A stretch of DNA of 64,000 nucleotides, taken from positions 74,501 to 138,500 of the forward strand of contig OY821790.1 in the NCBI GenBank assembly GCA_963682175.1, in the 5' to 3' direction. Below the pieces are notes generated by a model. It was given only the letters and a program-made list of their open reading frames with translations, searched no databases and was not told the DNA's origin. The DNA is from Triglochin maritima. Its lineage: Eukaryota > Streptophyta > Magnoliopsida > Alismatales > Juncaginaceae. Each line of letters begins with the position of its first letter. The stretch's first letter is position 1. A program made the translations under genes and the position numbers. Below, in pieces: positions 44,076-54,592 of this stretch.

Positions 44076-44118
44076 ATAACACACCGTATAAATTTAAAAT
44101 ATTTTTAATAAAAAAGGG

Positions 44119-44171
44119 GGTGTCTGCAACAGACGCCTACCCAATGGGTGAGTGTTTTTTCCAGACGCCTT
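44119..44171. repeat. GGCGTCT minisatellite remnant
   Basis: Two degenerate units (GTGTCTGCAACAGACGCC and TTTTTTCCAGACGCC, with an ACCCAATGGGT spacer). In reverse it sits in the intron position between the first exon remnant and the fold-back arm, as in MULE copy 2. Confidence 0.7.
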
Positions 44172-44186
44172 GCATAAAAAAATTAT

Positions 44187-44356
44187 TTAAAATTCAGCTG
44201 ATTCAAATGGTTCGCCAGACATTTCTTTGGTGTTGGTCCTAGTAGATTGAGGAAAATGAGAGAGAAGTCTTATTTTAAGAGACAGGACAAAATGAGCATT
44301 TCTATTGATTGACACAGACGATTTAAGTAATTCACGGGCGACGTGTAGCAATCGAG
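44187..44356 (-). repeat. MULE end remnant with first-exon trace, minus orientation
   Basis: The stretch CGATTTAAGTAATTCACGGG with CGACGTGTAGCAA (44318-44352) is a diverged copy of the PMD/OTU MULE terminal repeat in reverse. About 140 bp inward, the minus strand encodes MSGEPFESAEF, resembling the MSGEGDASGE start of copy 2. So 43777-44356 is the left end of a related MULE pointing left. Confidence 0.65.
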
Positions 44357-44489
44357 TTAATTTTCGTTTAAATTGCAATTCAACACATAGTATGTTAGCT
44401 ATTACAGCAAAACCAATCAATTCCAATCACTGCAACATAACAAATATGATTATATCCACTTAGACTTGCTATTAACCATTGAGCAATGC

Positions 44490-44545
44490 TTATTGGGCTC
44501 TTTTTCAGGCTCAAAACTGGGTTCTTTCGCACTTCTCCCACTAAC
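44490..44545. repeat. Candidate left terminal repeat of ULP1 MULE
   Basis: GGGCTCTTTTTCAGGCTCAA followed by AACTGGGTTCTTTCGCAC aligns with the reverse complement of 58690-58742 (GTGCTCTTTTTCTGGGCTCA, then TTTCCGGGCTCTCCTTCACA) with mismatches and small gaps. The match continues weakly to CCCACTAACTC against CTCCACTAAGTC. Confidence 0.45.
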
Positions 44546-45982
44546 TCGCACGGAATCCAATGAACATGTCTACTCGAAAATTACTGTTTATGAAAACCTA
44601 TCAATCACACGTCTTTCTAAACTACAGAAAAGCTCATTTCTCCCATCTCTTTTCCATTCCTCCCACGTCCATTCCTCCCATCTTCTTCCTAAAAAGTTCT
44701 TTTCCATTACTCCCATCTCTTTTCCTTAACACTATTGTGCCCCCATCCAAACCCTTCTCATTGTGTCCCTTTGTGGTCCCATCCAAACGACGATAACTTT
44801 TTGGTTCTTCAACTCCCAACCTAAACCCCCCAAAGGTACTGAACTCCCACGCCAGAGCGAGCCATTGCCGAGATCAGGGGATCCATGTATTCCGATGCTA
44901 GCGCTCACGGTGAGTTCTATTGAGCACATTTCATGTTATCGGGGGTATAGGGTTTGCAGCAATGGAAGTTTTTTTCGTTTTTGGGTCTCACCGCGATCAG
45001 TGGAAGTATTGAGCACATTTTAGTTAGCGATGTTGGGTAGATTATTTTTGGGTGCCCTTTTGTCAAATTTTTGGGTCTCTTTTTTTAGGTTGAAACACGT
45101 TGATTTTCGGTTGAAACACGTTGAAACCATGAATCAGAGCTGTCAAAATTTTAGGCTCTTTTTTAAGGTTGAAACACGTCGAAACCGCGAATCGGAGATT
45201 TAGGTTGAAACACGTTGAATTTTGGTTTCAGCATTGAACTCTGTCTTAGTTCGTTGTCAAAATCATATATCTTAGTGTGAATGAGAAACCAAATCGAGAT
45301 ATCTGAGCCAATGCACAAATCGGTGATAAAATCCAAATCTACAACATTGAACATGTATATATAATTTTGTTCTGATATATCCCATGTTTAAACTGTAGAG
45401 TTTAGTCTTCTATTTTTTAGTTCAATGTAGATTTTTCTTCGTATTTAGAAACTGAATGAGGTCAGATATATCTAAAATCCAAAAATGGGACAATATATCC
45501 GGAAAAAATAAATAAAGAGATATCAGTAAAATATATATATATATATATATATATGATATTAGCGCATAAGTAAATTCAAATGATGGTTATGGAATATGTG
45601 GTATCTAGCGTTGTCTTGGTCATCTATATCCGGGTAGTGATATATCTTATTGCATCTTCTAACATATCTCTGTCCTTAGCGTTTTGCCTTCTAACATATG
45701 AGTAGGTGGTAGATATATTTGAGAATTGGTATTGTGATATATCATTTTCCAGATATATCACATATTGCTGTCAATTTTACATCAGTTTCTATTTTTCGGT
45801 ATCCATATTTCAGTTAACTGTGATATATCATTTTCCAGATATATCACATATTGCTGTCAATTTTACATCAATTTCTATTTTTCGGTATCCATATTTCAGT
45901 TATTAACGCTTTGCTCTCATTGTTTTGCTAATATTTTTCTTGCATTTTACAAAAGGTCCTCATTCATTTACTAATATTTTTC
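44546..45982 (+). other. 5' region of ULP1-like gene
   Basis: No certain exon. Visible elements are a GGTTGAAACACGTTGA motif repeated several times (45090-45225), a (TA)n run at about 45528-45554, scattered GATATATC motifs, an 86-bp tandem duplication (45734-45905) and a shorter duplicated TAATATTTTTCTTGCATTTT (near 45926 and 45969). A GT donor-like site after GATGCTAGCGCTCACG near 44907 could end a leader exon. Confidence 0.4.
45734..45905. repeat. 86-bp tandem duplication with GATATATC palindromes
   Basis: The unit starting GTGATATATCATTTTCCAGA at 45734 repeats from 45820 with one or two changes. Each unit carries two GATATATC motifs. It lies just upstream of the first recognisable exon. 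Confidence 0.85.
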
Positions 45983-46640
45983 TTGCATTTTACAAAAGGT
46001 AACATTAAAGACGTAAACACTAGATGTACGTTCAGCAAGACTAGAAGTTGTTTTAAAAGTTTCACTGAGCGTCGGCAAATGTTATTGAGAGAGACTCCTT
46101 TCAGAAACCTTGGTTTTGTGGGGCCAAATATAGATCGTACACTGCTGACAAAGTTGGTCGAGGTGTATGATCTTGAAAAAAAAGTTTTCTGTTTTGGAGC
46201 CTATGAGTTTGGATTGAAGGCAGAGGAGTTCGAGCTTATGATGGGTCTTCCAATCAGCGGAAGTAGAGTCGATAAGAAGGGGAAATCCAAGGTGCTGAAG
46301 CAAAAGTACTTTCATGACGGTGATATGTCAGTTGCTGCAATCAATCAAGCTATGGAGAAATTAAGTCCTCCCAAAAGGAAGACAAGTATGAAGAATATAT
46401 TCAGCTTTTGATATCCTTGATTTTGGTGCAGTATTTGTTTCAACATTCCAATCAGAAAATTAATGAGCACCTTATTGCTGCAATTGAAGATGCAGAAACA
46501 GTAAACAAGATTGCATGGGGCATCAAAAGCATTGAGTACTTACAAGATGAACTCGATCGCTACAAGCATCGATACATCCTGAAATAAACGAACCCCAAAG
46601 TCGCCCTTGGATACTTGAACGGCTGCACTGCTTTCTTATC
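45983..46640 (+). pseudogene. DUF1985 domain exon of ULP1-like gene
   Basis: The translation shows RRQMLLRETPFRNLGFVGPN, LVEVYDLEKKVFCFGAYEFG and LKAEEFELMMGLPISGSRVD, a DUF1985-type domain usually found with ULP1-like genes in plant MULEs. After a frame change near 46374 (AAAAGG run) it continues EEYIQLLISLILVQYLFQ and KIAWGIKSIEYLQDELDRYK, then a TAA near 46587, then TNPKVALGYLNGCTAFLS. A GTGAGT donor follows at about 46641. Confidence 0.7.
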
Positions 46641-47400
46641 AGTGAGTGTACAATTATAGATGATATTTTTTGGTGTAGTTGTGTTTTATTTAGTCTTTCA
46701 TATAGATGACATTAGTCCCATATCGTTGTTTCATATCGTCTTTTCATATCGTTGCTTCAATATGTTAGAACACATTGGAACATATAGATCATCTCATGAT
46801 ATACCAACTGACTCCAATGGATGTTAGATATATCTGACGTTGTCGTAACATACATTTTGGTAAGAAGTAATCTGAGCAAGATCATATTTTTCCACAAAGA
46901 GGTTCAACACTTAATCAATCCTTATTAGGATATATTTGTAGTTGTACTTGATTTAATCTTTGATATAGATGACATTAGTCACATATCGTTGTTTTAAAAA
47001 GATATTTTCATATCGTCTCCCCAATATGTTAGCCTGATATCTGGCCATGCTTTTTTATTTATTGTTAGGATATATCGTAGCACAACCCATCCAAAACAAT
47101 TTCTTGTCATCGTTGTAATGTGCTAGTTGACTTTATTATATAGAGAAGATAGATAAATCTAGGCCTCTACCTTTTCATTTTGGTTTGATTCTGCTCGCCC
47201 TGTATATCGTCTAAGATATATCTGGATGCATCTAGCAAGAATTGTATCTGAATGATTCAATTTTGGTTAACGATCTCGACATAGATATATTTGGATGTAA
47301 GAATTGTTATTTTAGTGTGTAGGCTTAACTTTGTTATGTCATGTATTTCATAACTGATTATCAATGGTCTGTATCTATAACTTGGTTTTGTTTCATTAAG
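46641..47400 (+). other. Intron of ULP1-like gene
   Basis: Between the donor TCA|GTGAGT and the acceptor TTTCATTAAG. AT-rich with several GATATATC motifs (46828, 47068, 47210). No other feature. Confidence 0.5.
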
Positions 47401-48696
47401 GTTTGGTTCTTGGAGAAAGTTGAGCTCGTTGCCTTCCAACCTAAACCTTGGTTGATACCAAGAGCATCGCAATGGGAGGAGGCATATCATAAAGGAATCT
47501 CTAAAAAGTTGGCTGAAGAAGAAGTAGACTTGACTGACATTGAATCATCCCTTTTCAAGACAACAGAAATCCTTCTCACCGAGGATGAAATTTCCTTCTT
47601 TCGCAAATCAGAAGAAGAACGTGAAAAAAAATTAAAAAAAAATATCGTTCAAGAAAGGAGTTGGATCCAACAAAATTTTGGATAACAACCTCTATGGCTG
47701 GCAAAGAAGAGAGTCAGCACAGTACGAATGACAACGCGAAGAAAGCGTTGCTGACTCAACCAAAAGGCAGGCAAAAAATTACTCATACTTCACCCAAGCT
47801 TAAAAGAGTTGTAAAAGACTGCGGGGAAGCAAGTGGGGTGGTACAAGAGAATTCACCAAAGAGGACAAGGAACGTGTTGTCAATGAAGAGGCCACCACCC
47901 ACTCCCACCAGAAAGAGCACGGGGATTTCATCTGCACCGGAACGTGTTCGAAAGGAGTTGCACTTGGAACAGAAGTAAGAGGCAGAGATATCAGTGGAAG
48001 GGGATCCAAGGCGGGCAGATATATCTGGAGAAAGACTGTCGGGAGTCCCAGATATATCTAAACTACCTAAGAAAGAAGTACAACTATCACCATGCCTCCA
48101 ACTCCAGACAATAGATATAACAGAAAAGGTAGAACAATTGCCAGAATCTGAACAAATGTGTCCATCTGAAGGTCTTGTCCATCTGAAGAAAGATAGGATG
48201 ATGGAACCATTGTCACTGAGGGAGAGAATTCAAACTAGGATGGAGGTATTGGATTTTGAAAAAAAAAAGGCTGCAAGAGATGGGGTTGAGATTGGATTTG
48301 GAGGATAAATTGAAGAATATGGAGCGAGAAAATAACAACGAGATTAATGCATCCCTTAAAGGTTTTGCAATGAAGATAGCGGAGAATGAAGATCATGTAA
48401 AGCAAATATCGACTGAGAAAGACATGGTCATTGAAGCATTGCAACATGAAGTGCAACAACTAATGAAAGAAGCAAATATTAGAGAACAGGAGCATGAGGC
48501 TCATCTAGAGGAGCAAAAAGTTATGTTGCAGGCAAAATTCAACAAGCAAGGGAATACCATTGAAGCAAGCAACGAAGAGCAAGAGAAGGAACTAAGAGAG
48601 AAAGAAAGACTCATATTGAGATATGTAACCAAGGCTGATAAGTTGGAGCAGGAACTGAGCCAGCTAAAAGAAACCCTGACAAAGGAGATGAAGTGA
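47401..48696 (+). pseudogene. Middle part of ULP1-like gene: basic and coiled-coil region
   Basis: Starts VWFLEKVELVAFQPKPWLIP, continues with an acidic helix and stops at 47685. Other frames continue with a basic segment (TSPKLKRVVKDCGEASG) and a linker in which GATATATC motifs encode repeated Asp-Ile-Ser (ADISG, PDISK). A Glu/Lys-rich predicted coiled coil of about 130 residues (NMERENNNEINASLKGFA, KADKLEQELSQLKETL) ends at 48696. Several frame changes show that it is not intact. Confidence 0.6.
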
Positions 48697-50212
48697 AGAC
48701 AAGTGTTGAGGTTCCAGTGAAGGAGACAACTGATAAGGTTCCGGTGGAGGAGACAACCGATCTTCAATCTGCAGTGTTAAAGAACTCTACAGTAAGTCAG
48801 CTTTCAGATATATCTTGAGCATTTAGTTTACTTAAGCAGACAAAATAGAATGGTCGTGCACCACATATTGTTTCCTGCATTTTACCCAAACCTTCAGAAT
48901 ATAGTAACTAGAATAAATGTGAGCTCACCCAAACATTGGTAATTTAATGAACAATAGAGTAATTTAAGTGCACTCAATATGTAAAAGAACAATTATTTCA
49001 TATTGACATCTAACAAATTTGTTTCTCAGGAAGTAAACCTCTCCCTTTCGGAGGTGACGACTGCGCATCGATTCCCCGTGCGATCAAAAAGAAACACATT
49101 GGCCGGCAGAAAGGAGTCAACAGTGGAGCAGAAAGAAGAAATTCTCGAGGGCCAAGAATATGAAAGGAAATCAGCAAGGATAAGAACAACGACGGAGAAG
49201 GAAGAATTACTGAAAATTTTGGGAGAGGTTGACAAGATCATTGAAAAATTAAAGAAAACCAATCATGACGTAAGTTAAGTGTTGCTGTAGTGGTATTGGA
49301 CTCATTCCTACTTTATTGTCATTGTTACTTGTAGTTTTCAATTACTAGGCCAAGGTTGAAGAAAAGGAGGAGGCTGAGGTAGAAGAAAAGGGACAAAAGA
49401 AGGAATTTCCTAGAAGCTCCAAGACATTAATTACTTCTGTGAGTGACAAATGAACATGAATCCATTTAGCGGTATTGTTATGACGGAAGTGTATAAAGTG
49501 TTCTCTATTAGTGTACTTTTATATAATATATTTTTAGGGAAATGCTAAGTATGCTGGCATTGCCCTTTTTTATATTTGTGTGAAAACCGATCTTAACGGC
49601 TTATACTTTGGAATATGTATTTTTTTCTTGCTTACGAGCTTGGTTCTATATCTTCAAATTGGTTTTAATTCCTAACTTTGTTTTGTGGTACTGTAAGTAA
49701 CACGCTAGCCGGATATATCTGCAGTTTATATATCCATTTAAGTCATTTTATCGCATGTTCGAAATATCTAAGATAGTTTGCTGGACATGACATATGACTT
49801 TAATTGATTGGGATCCATTTATTAAGTGGAAGATATATCACGTTTCAGATGTATCGTGTTAAGTCACTTGTTGATGGAAGATATATCCCATTTCTAGAAG
49901 CCATTTATTAAGTTGAAGATTCTTTTCGAGCGTACGAGCTTAAACACAGTCTATTGTTGATGGTTTCAGGTAGGTGAAACCATGAGCGATGGCTGCGAAA
50001 GCTCCCTGGAGAGAGTAGCAGAGGAACTTTCACCCATTTTGAGCAAAGGAACATATAGTAATGAAAAGATTGTGAATTGGCCGGACTTGGATAGCATGGC
50101 CATTGCTGATTTGAAAAGGAGTCACAAAACTTTTCTGGAGGTTGTTACTTCTATGGGGAAAAACCAAGAAGAACTTGTTTGGACTGGACAAACTGAAGGG
50201 AATGTGTTCTAA
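48697..50212 (+). pseudogene. Further exons of ULP1-like gene
   Basis: Short frames at about 49030-49278 (RFPVRSKRNTLAGRKES, EELLKILGEVDKIIEKLKK), 49350-49440 and 49982-50212 (SDGCESSLERVAEELSPIL, IADLKRSHKTFLEVVTSMGK) are separated by AT-rich stretches with splice-like borders. They resemble the linker before the protease domain in ULP1-like TE genes. The last frame ends where the LTR-like block starts. Confidence 0.5.
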
Positions 50213-52400
50213 AAGTTTTACTTTTAAATGTCAATTATTATGAATTGAATGAAAAATCATTTTGTTCCTTGTTTATGTTATTCGTCTTTTGGAAGTGTTA
50301 AGGAAGAGACTCTTGGTCCTTAACCGTAGAGCTCTAAAAGATATTAGTTTACATAAAACAAAAGATATTCGCAATCATGGTAATTAGCATGGGACATTAA
50401 TTACCGAGTTAAGATTGTCGTGTTGGTCATAGATCATTGTAGCTCTACAAGTGAGTGACAACATGGGTATGCAAAAGAGGAAAATATTACTTTTGTATAC
50501 TGAATGGACCTAACAAGTAAAATATTATAGGAATGTGTTTCTGTGTCATTAATATTTTACTGTGTCCTTGGTCCTTTGATATGAGACTTATATCTGATCG
50601 CTTAAGGAGTTCTTAATTAGACTAGTGTCTTAAGCTATCGATGAGTGTAGTGTAAAGGCATTAGTTGGTTAAGTATAACTTTCGTTGGAGAAGATAGTTA
50701 GTCAAAAGATTATCATTGCCCCTCTTAATTGAGTGATGATATTAGTGGGCCCCTTGATAAAGCAAAGTTATAATGTGCACAATGTGATTTGAGTTAAGTC
50801 ACATATTTATAACTAGCTTAAAGAGATCAAGAAATGAATACTAATACAAAGATGACACAATACTACTTTGTATGTTTTCTTAATATCATGAGGCAAGGGA
50901 CGGACACAAGTGGTGCACTCCATCACTAAATGGATCGAGTTTTGGTTCGAGTGGAATTAAGACATCTAACTAATTGGCAGCTATAATGTGTAGCTAGATA
51001 CCGCTTATAGCTTGTGATATTAAACTCTTAATATCACTGCCAACTTAGTCTAGATCCTCCCATAGGTCACACTACAAAAAACCGGGAAACAAGAAGCTTG
51101 ATTTTTGGTTCATATGATGTGTCGGGTTTCTTATAGAAAATATGACACATGTGGTGAACGAGTAAAATCAATTATGTTGCATATAACATAATTAGAATCA
51201 TGATAAATTCATATGAGATGCATATATTATGGGGTGCAATAATTTATTATTGCATAGGATGATATATTGCATAAGTTGTGAATTTTCTAAAACCCCAAAA
51301 GTTCAAATTTTGTTGGAAATAAATCCAAAATTTGAAAAGGCAAAATCGAGTATAAGTTCGGTAATCCGTTATGGTTCAGTCGACCGAAGGATCCGTGGAT
51401 CGGTCAACCGAACGTGGAACGGATGGTCAAGTTGATTGACCGAACTTGACCAAAGTGTCTGGATCTTTGGTACGGTGTACCGAACCAGAAACGGTCGACC
51501 GAATAATGTCAAATTCCGATATTTTCGGTTAACCGAATAGCACTCGGTCTTAGACGAGAATTAGTCCGATCGGTTAAGGAGAATTTTTTCTCCTTAAGAA
51601 TCGGTCATTTGTCGCGTACTCGGTTAAACAATCGTGACACATTCGGTTAACCGAGTGGGACTCGGTAAACCGAAGCACGATCGATTTTCTGCCTTTGATA
51701 ATTAAGAGATTAATTTGATCGATGGTTAGATTAGCTCCGAACTTGGTCAAACGTTTTGTGGATGCATGTGATGCATTTTGGAATTAGTTTGTGAGAGAAA
51801 ATGTCAAGAATTCGTGGCTTAAGAATAGCTATGATTGAGAGTAAGATAGGAGCCTATAAATAGGTCCTTATTCTCCTCAATTGACATAAGTTGTTTTCTA
51901 ATTATTTTCTCTCCAAAATTCACCACAAAAATCCACGAAAATTCTCTTAGTTTTCTAAGTCTTTGAAGGAGAAATCCCAGAGGCTAAGGAAGGGGTTTGT
52001 AGCTAGATTCTAAGCTTGTTTGGAGATTGATTGGCTAGCTCCTTTCTCTCCAACCTTGTTTAGGGTTTCGGTGAACACTCGGAGGCATCCGACGCAACGA
52101 GAAGCGACGATTGGCTTCATCAACGTCTCTGGATCATCAAGAAGATTTTGAGAACTTCTAGGTATGAATTTCGGAGTCCCTTTGTGTTTGTTTTAATGAG
52201 TTTTTGAAACTAGTAGTTAAAACAAACTGATGCATGCATGAAATAAATCGAAGAAAATTGTAATTGATCCTTATTATACATGAAAATTAGAAAAATATAT
52301 ATGTATAATTAAACATGAAATCCTACACAAACAACTTGCTTGAAACGGTTAGCTTTTAGAGAAACACTTACTTGGGGAAGACCGATAAGAAATGAGGTAA
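50205..52400 (+). repeat. Long LTR-like block inside ULP1-like gene
   Basis: About 2.2 kb without coding sequence that looks like a long plant LTR: TGTTCTAAAAG at 50205, a TATA box (CCTATAAATAGG, about 51855-51866) and a run of GGTTAACCGA/TCGGTCAACCGA motifs (51380-51680). It carries none of the GATATATC motifs dense on both sides, which supports later insertion. I could not find a clear right edge or target-site duplication, so a solo LTR is only suggested. Confidence 0.4.
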
Positions 52401-52888
52401 AATTTTTCACAACACGAAAGTAATGAATCCAGACAGTAATGAAATCATATTATAGATTGATCACTTAGATTTAAACCCATGCGTTCAGATGATATATTAG
52501 GAGATATATCTGAGCATATCTCCTGTAGATATATAACGATCATTGGAGCTATCTTTTTAAATTAGGTGGGTATACAAATATATATGATATAGAAGAATCG
52601 TTTGGATATATATTAGAGATGTTATATATGTTCCACTGTAATTGTTAAATATGAAGTTAATCCCTAAAGTTAATGATCTGTAGATTAAAACAAAAGATTG
52701 CACTAGATAATAGATCCGGTGATATGTCCTGAACAATTGTCACGATCTTGGGATATATGTGGAACACTGGATAATAGATTTCTTGTTAATATATGAGATA
52801 CATGATATATCTGAAATATGTTAGATTGCAGATATATCTATAGTTTGTCTATGACAACTATGATACCTGACATGATGAATGACTGCAG

Positions 52889-53490
52889 ATGATGAATGCT
52901 TTCATGGAAGTAATGGATGAGCAATTAAAGTTGGGAAAGTTTACCGAAAAATTGGTCTTTGTCTCTGTTGAACTATCACAAAATATTATTTGCCTAAATT
53001 ACAATGGCAATGCAGCACACATTTATGAACGGATTGTACTTCGCTGGAACGATACGCAGTGTCCCAGGTATATCTTCCAGCCAGTGTTGGCAATGGGAAA
53101 GTGGCACCTGGTTGTGGTAGACATGGGGAAAAGCATGATACATTTAGGGAACACAACAGTGACCTTAACTGTCATAGATAACTTAAAAAACCAAGTGGCT
53201 TTGTCGACGGATCATTAATAAGGGTGAAGGCCTTTTGCGTCCATTTTTTAAGGGTCAGAATGAGAATTAAAGAAAGTGAATCATTTGATTGGAAATTTGA
53301 AAGAAACGTTCAATCGGAGAGCTCAAATAGCAATGACAGTGGAACTTTGGTTATGTATTGGATACATTTCTTAATGAAAAACGTGAAGCAGTGGCAACCC
53401 TGTGAATTCAAGAAGCTTCATGGAATTAGAGGTCGAGTACTCATTGAGATTTCCCGAAGCACAGGTGCACATGACAATGTGTTTGATTAA
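52889..53490 (+). pseudogene. ULP1-like (C48) protease domain, catalytic Cys replaced
   Basis: A frame starting after a TGCAG acceptor gives FTEKLVFVSVELSQNI, CPRYIFQPVLAMGKWHLVVV and SMIHLGNTTVTLTVIDNL. It matches the ULP1 segment holding the catalytic His (WHLVVVD). A stop at 53216 is followed by a frame ending SNSNDSGTLVMYWIHFLMKN, the equivalent of the NDCG motif. The catalytic Cys is Ser (codon AGT in place of TGT). The usual acidic residue after the His is also not evident. The protease looks inactive. Confidence 0.7.
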
Positions 53491-54592
53491 GTGTTAAAAT
53501 TATGACTATTCCTCATATAGACTTTTTGGGTTTTGTTATGTAATAGGTCATGTGTTCCTATTTATGTAAAGTGTTTAGGAAAAATTAAACTCTGCTATGG
53601 GTTGTGGTTGGTAACTCGGGAAACTCTAAGAGATATCTTTGTACAACCCATTTTACAATACGTAAACTAGGTTTTTTGTGGTATTTCAAAGTATCTAATT
53701 GGACATTTGAAAGATTTGAACTTTAGTAACAAACCCCCATCAATCAATATAAATTGTCATTGTCTGCAATCATTCATGTTCTACTTGATTTTATATCAGA
53801 TGGACTCCAACTTCTCATGTCACTGAATTAATGTTGAGATCCTCATTATCTGTATAGATATGTCTGAGATATATCTGGAAGTATATCTGAGATATATCTG
53901 TATGTTGCGATCCTCTTTATCTGTATAGATATCTGAGATATATCTGTATGTTGCGATCCTCTTTATCTGTATAGATATCTGAGATATATCTAAGACGTCA
54001 TGGAAGTATTTGTCGGAAAAACTAATGTTGGGAAAATTCGAAACATATATCTTAACTAAGTTGAATCTTAGATAGCCCAAACATTGCTTCATCTGTCAAC
54101 CCAGATATATGCTGTGAAGTAGGGGTGAGGATCTATCCTAAATAAAGTCAAATAAGCAGGGGTGAGAATATATCTGGAACTCATACGAGCAAACTACATA
54201 TAACAAACACAACAGGAAAAACTTATTCAATAACATGAACCATACTTGGCTCACCAGATTAGATATATGTAGAACATTTACAAGAGATAGTCCACTGAGT
54301 CTCACAACAAGTACTACATCGCCAAAAGTTAGTTAGGATTTAGGTTACATATCAACCACATAAATAGGCAATTCTTTCTTCATTGTAAAAGCCACCTATG
54401 GATATATCAGACGGGCTCCAACTTCGCATATCACTCAATTATTGTTGCAATTCTCTTTATCAGTTGGAATAATTGTAAAGCTTTTTAACCTTGCGAGTCT
54501 TCCCTACCTATTAAATATTATATAACTTATCAATTGAGTTAAGAATAATATAGTTACGACAAATTTGAAAGAAAACATTTCTCTTCAAATTA
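53491..54592. other. Convergent intergenic region of ULP1 MULE
   Basis: AT-rich region between the ends of the two genes, with the tandem GATATATC cluster at 53838-54000 and single motifs further on (near 54398). No protein-coding match. Confidence 0.5.
53838..54000. repeat. 46-bp tandem repeat with GATATATC palindromes
   Basis: Units beginning GATCCTCTTTATCTGTATAG start at 53838, 53909 and 53955; the last two are 46 bp apart. Each includes TAGATATCTGAGATATATCT. The first unit has an extra GATATATC-containing insert. Confidence 0.85.

Noticed and set aside
44634..45023. Overlapping short frames upstream of the ULP1-like gene as a host gene
   Set aside because: No recognisable domain, frames on both strands, and position near a candidate MULE end. 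Treated as element 5' region.
45528..45554. TA dinucleotide run
   Set aside because: Ordinary microsatellite; not connected to any structure beyond local AT richness.
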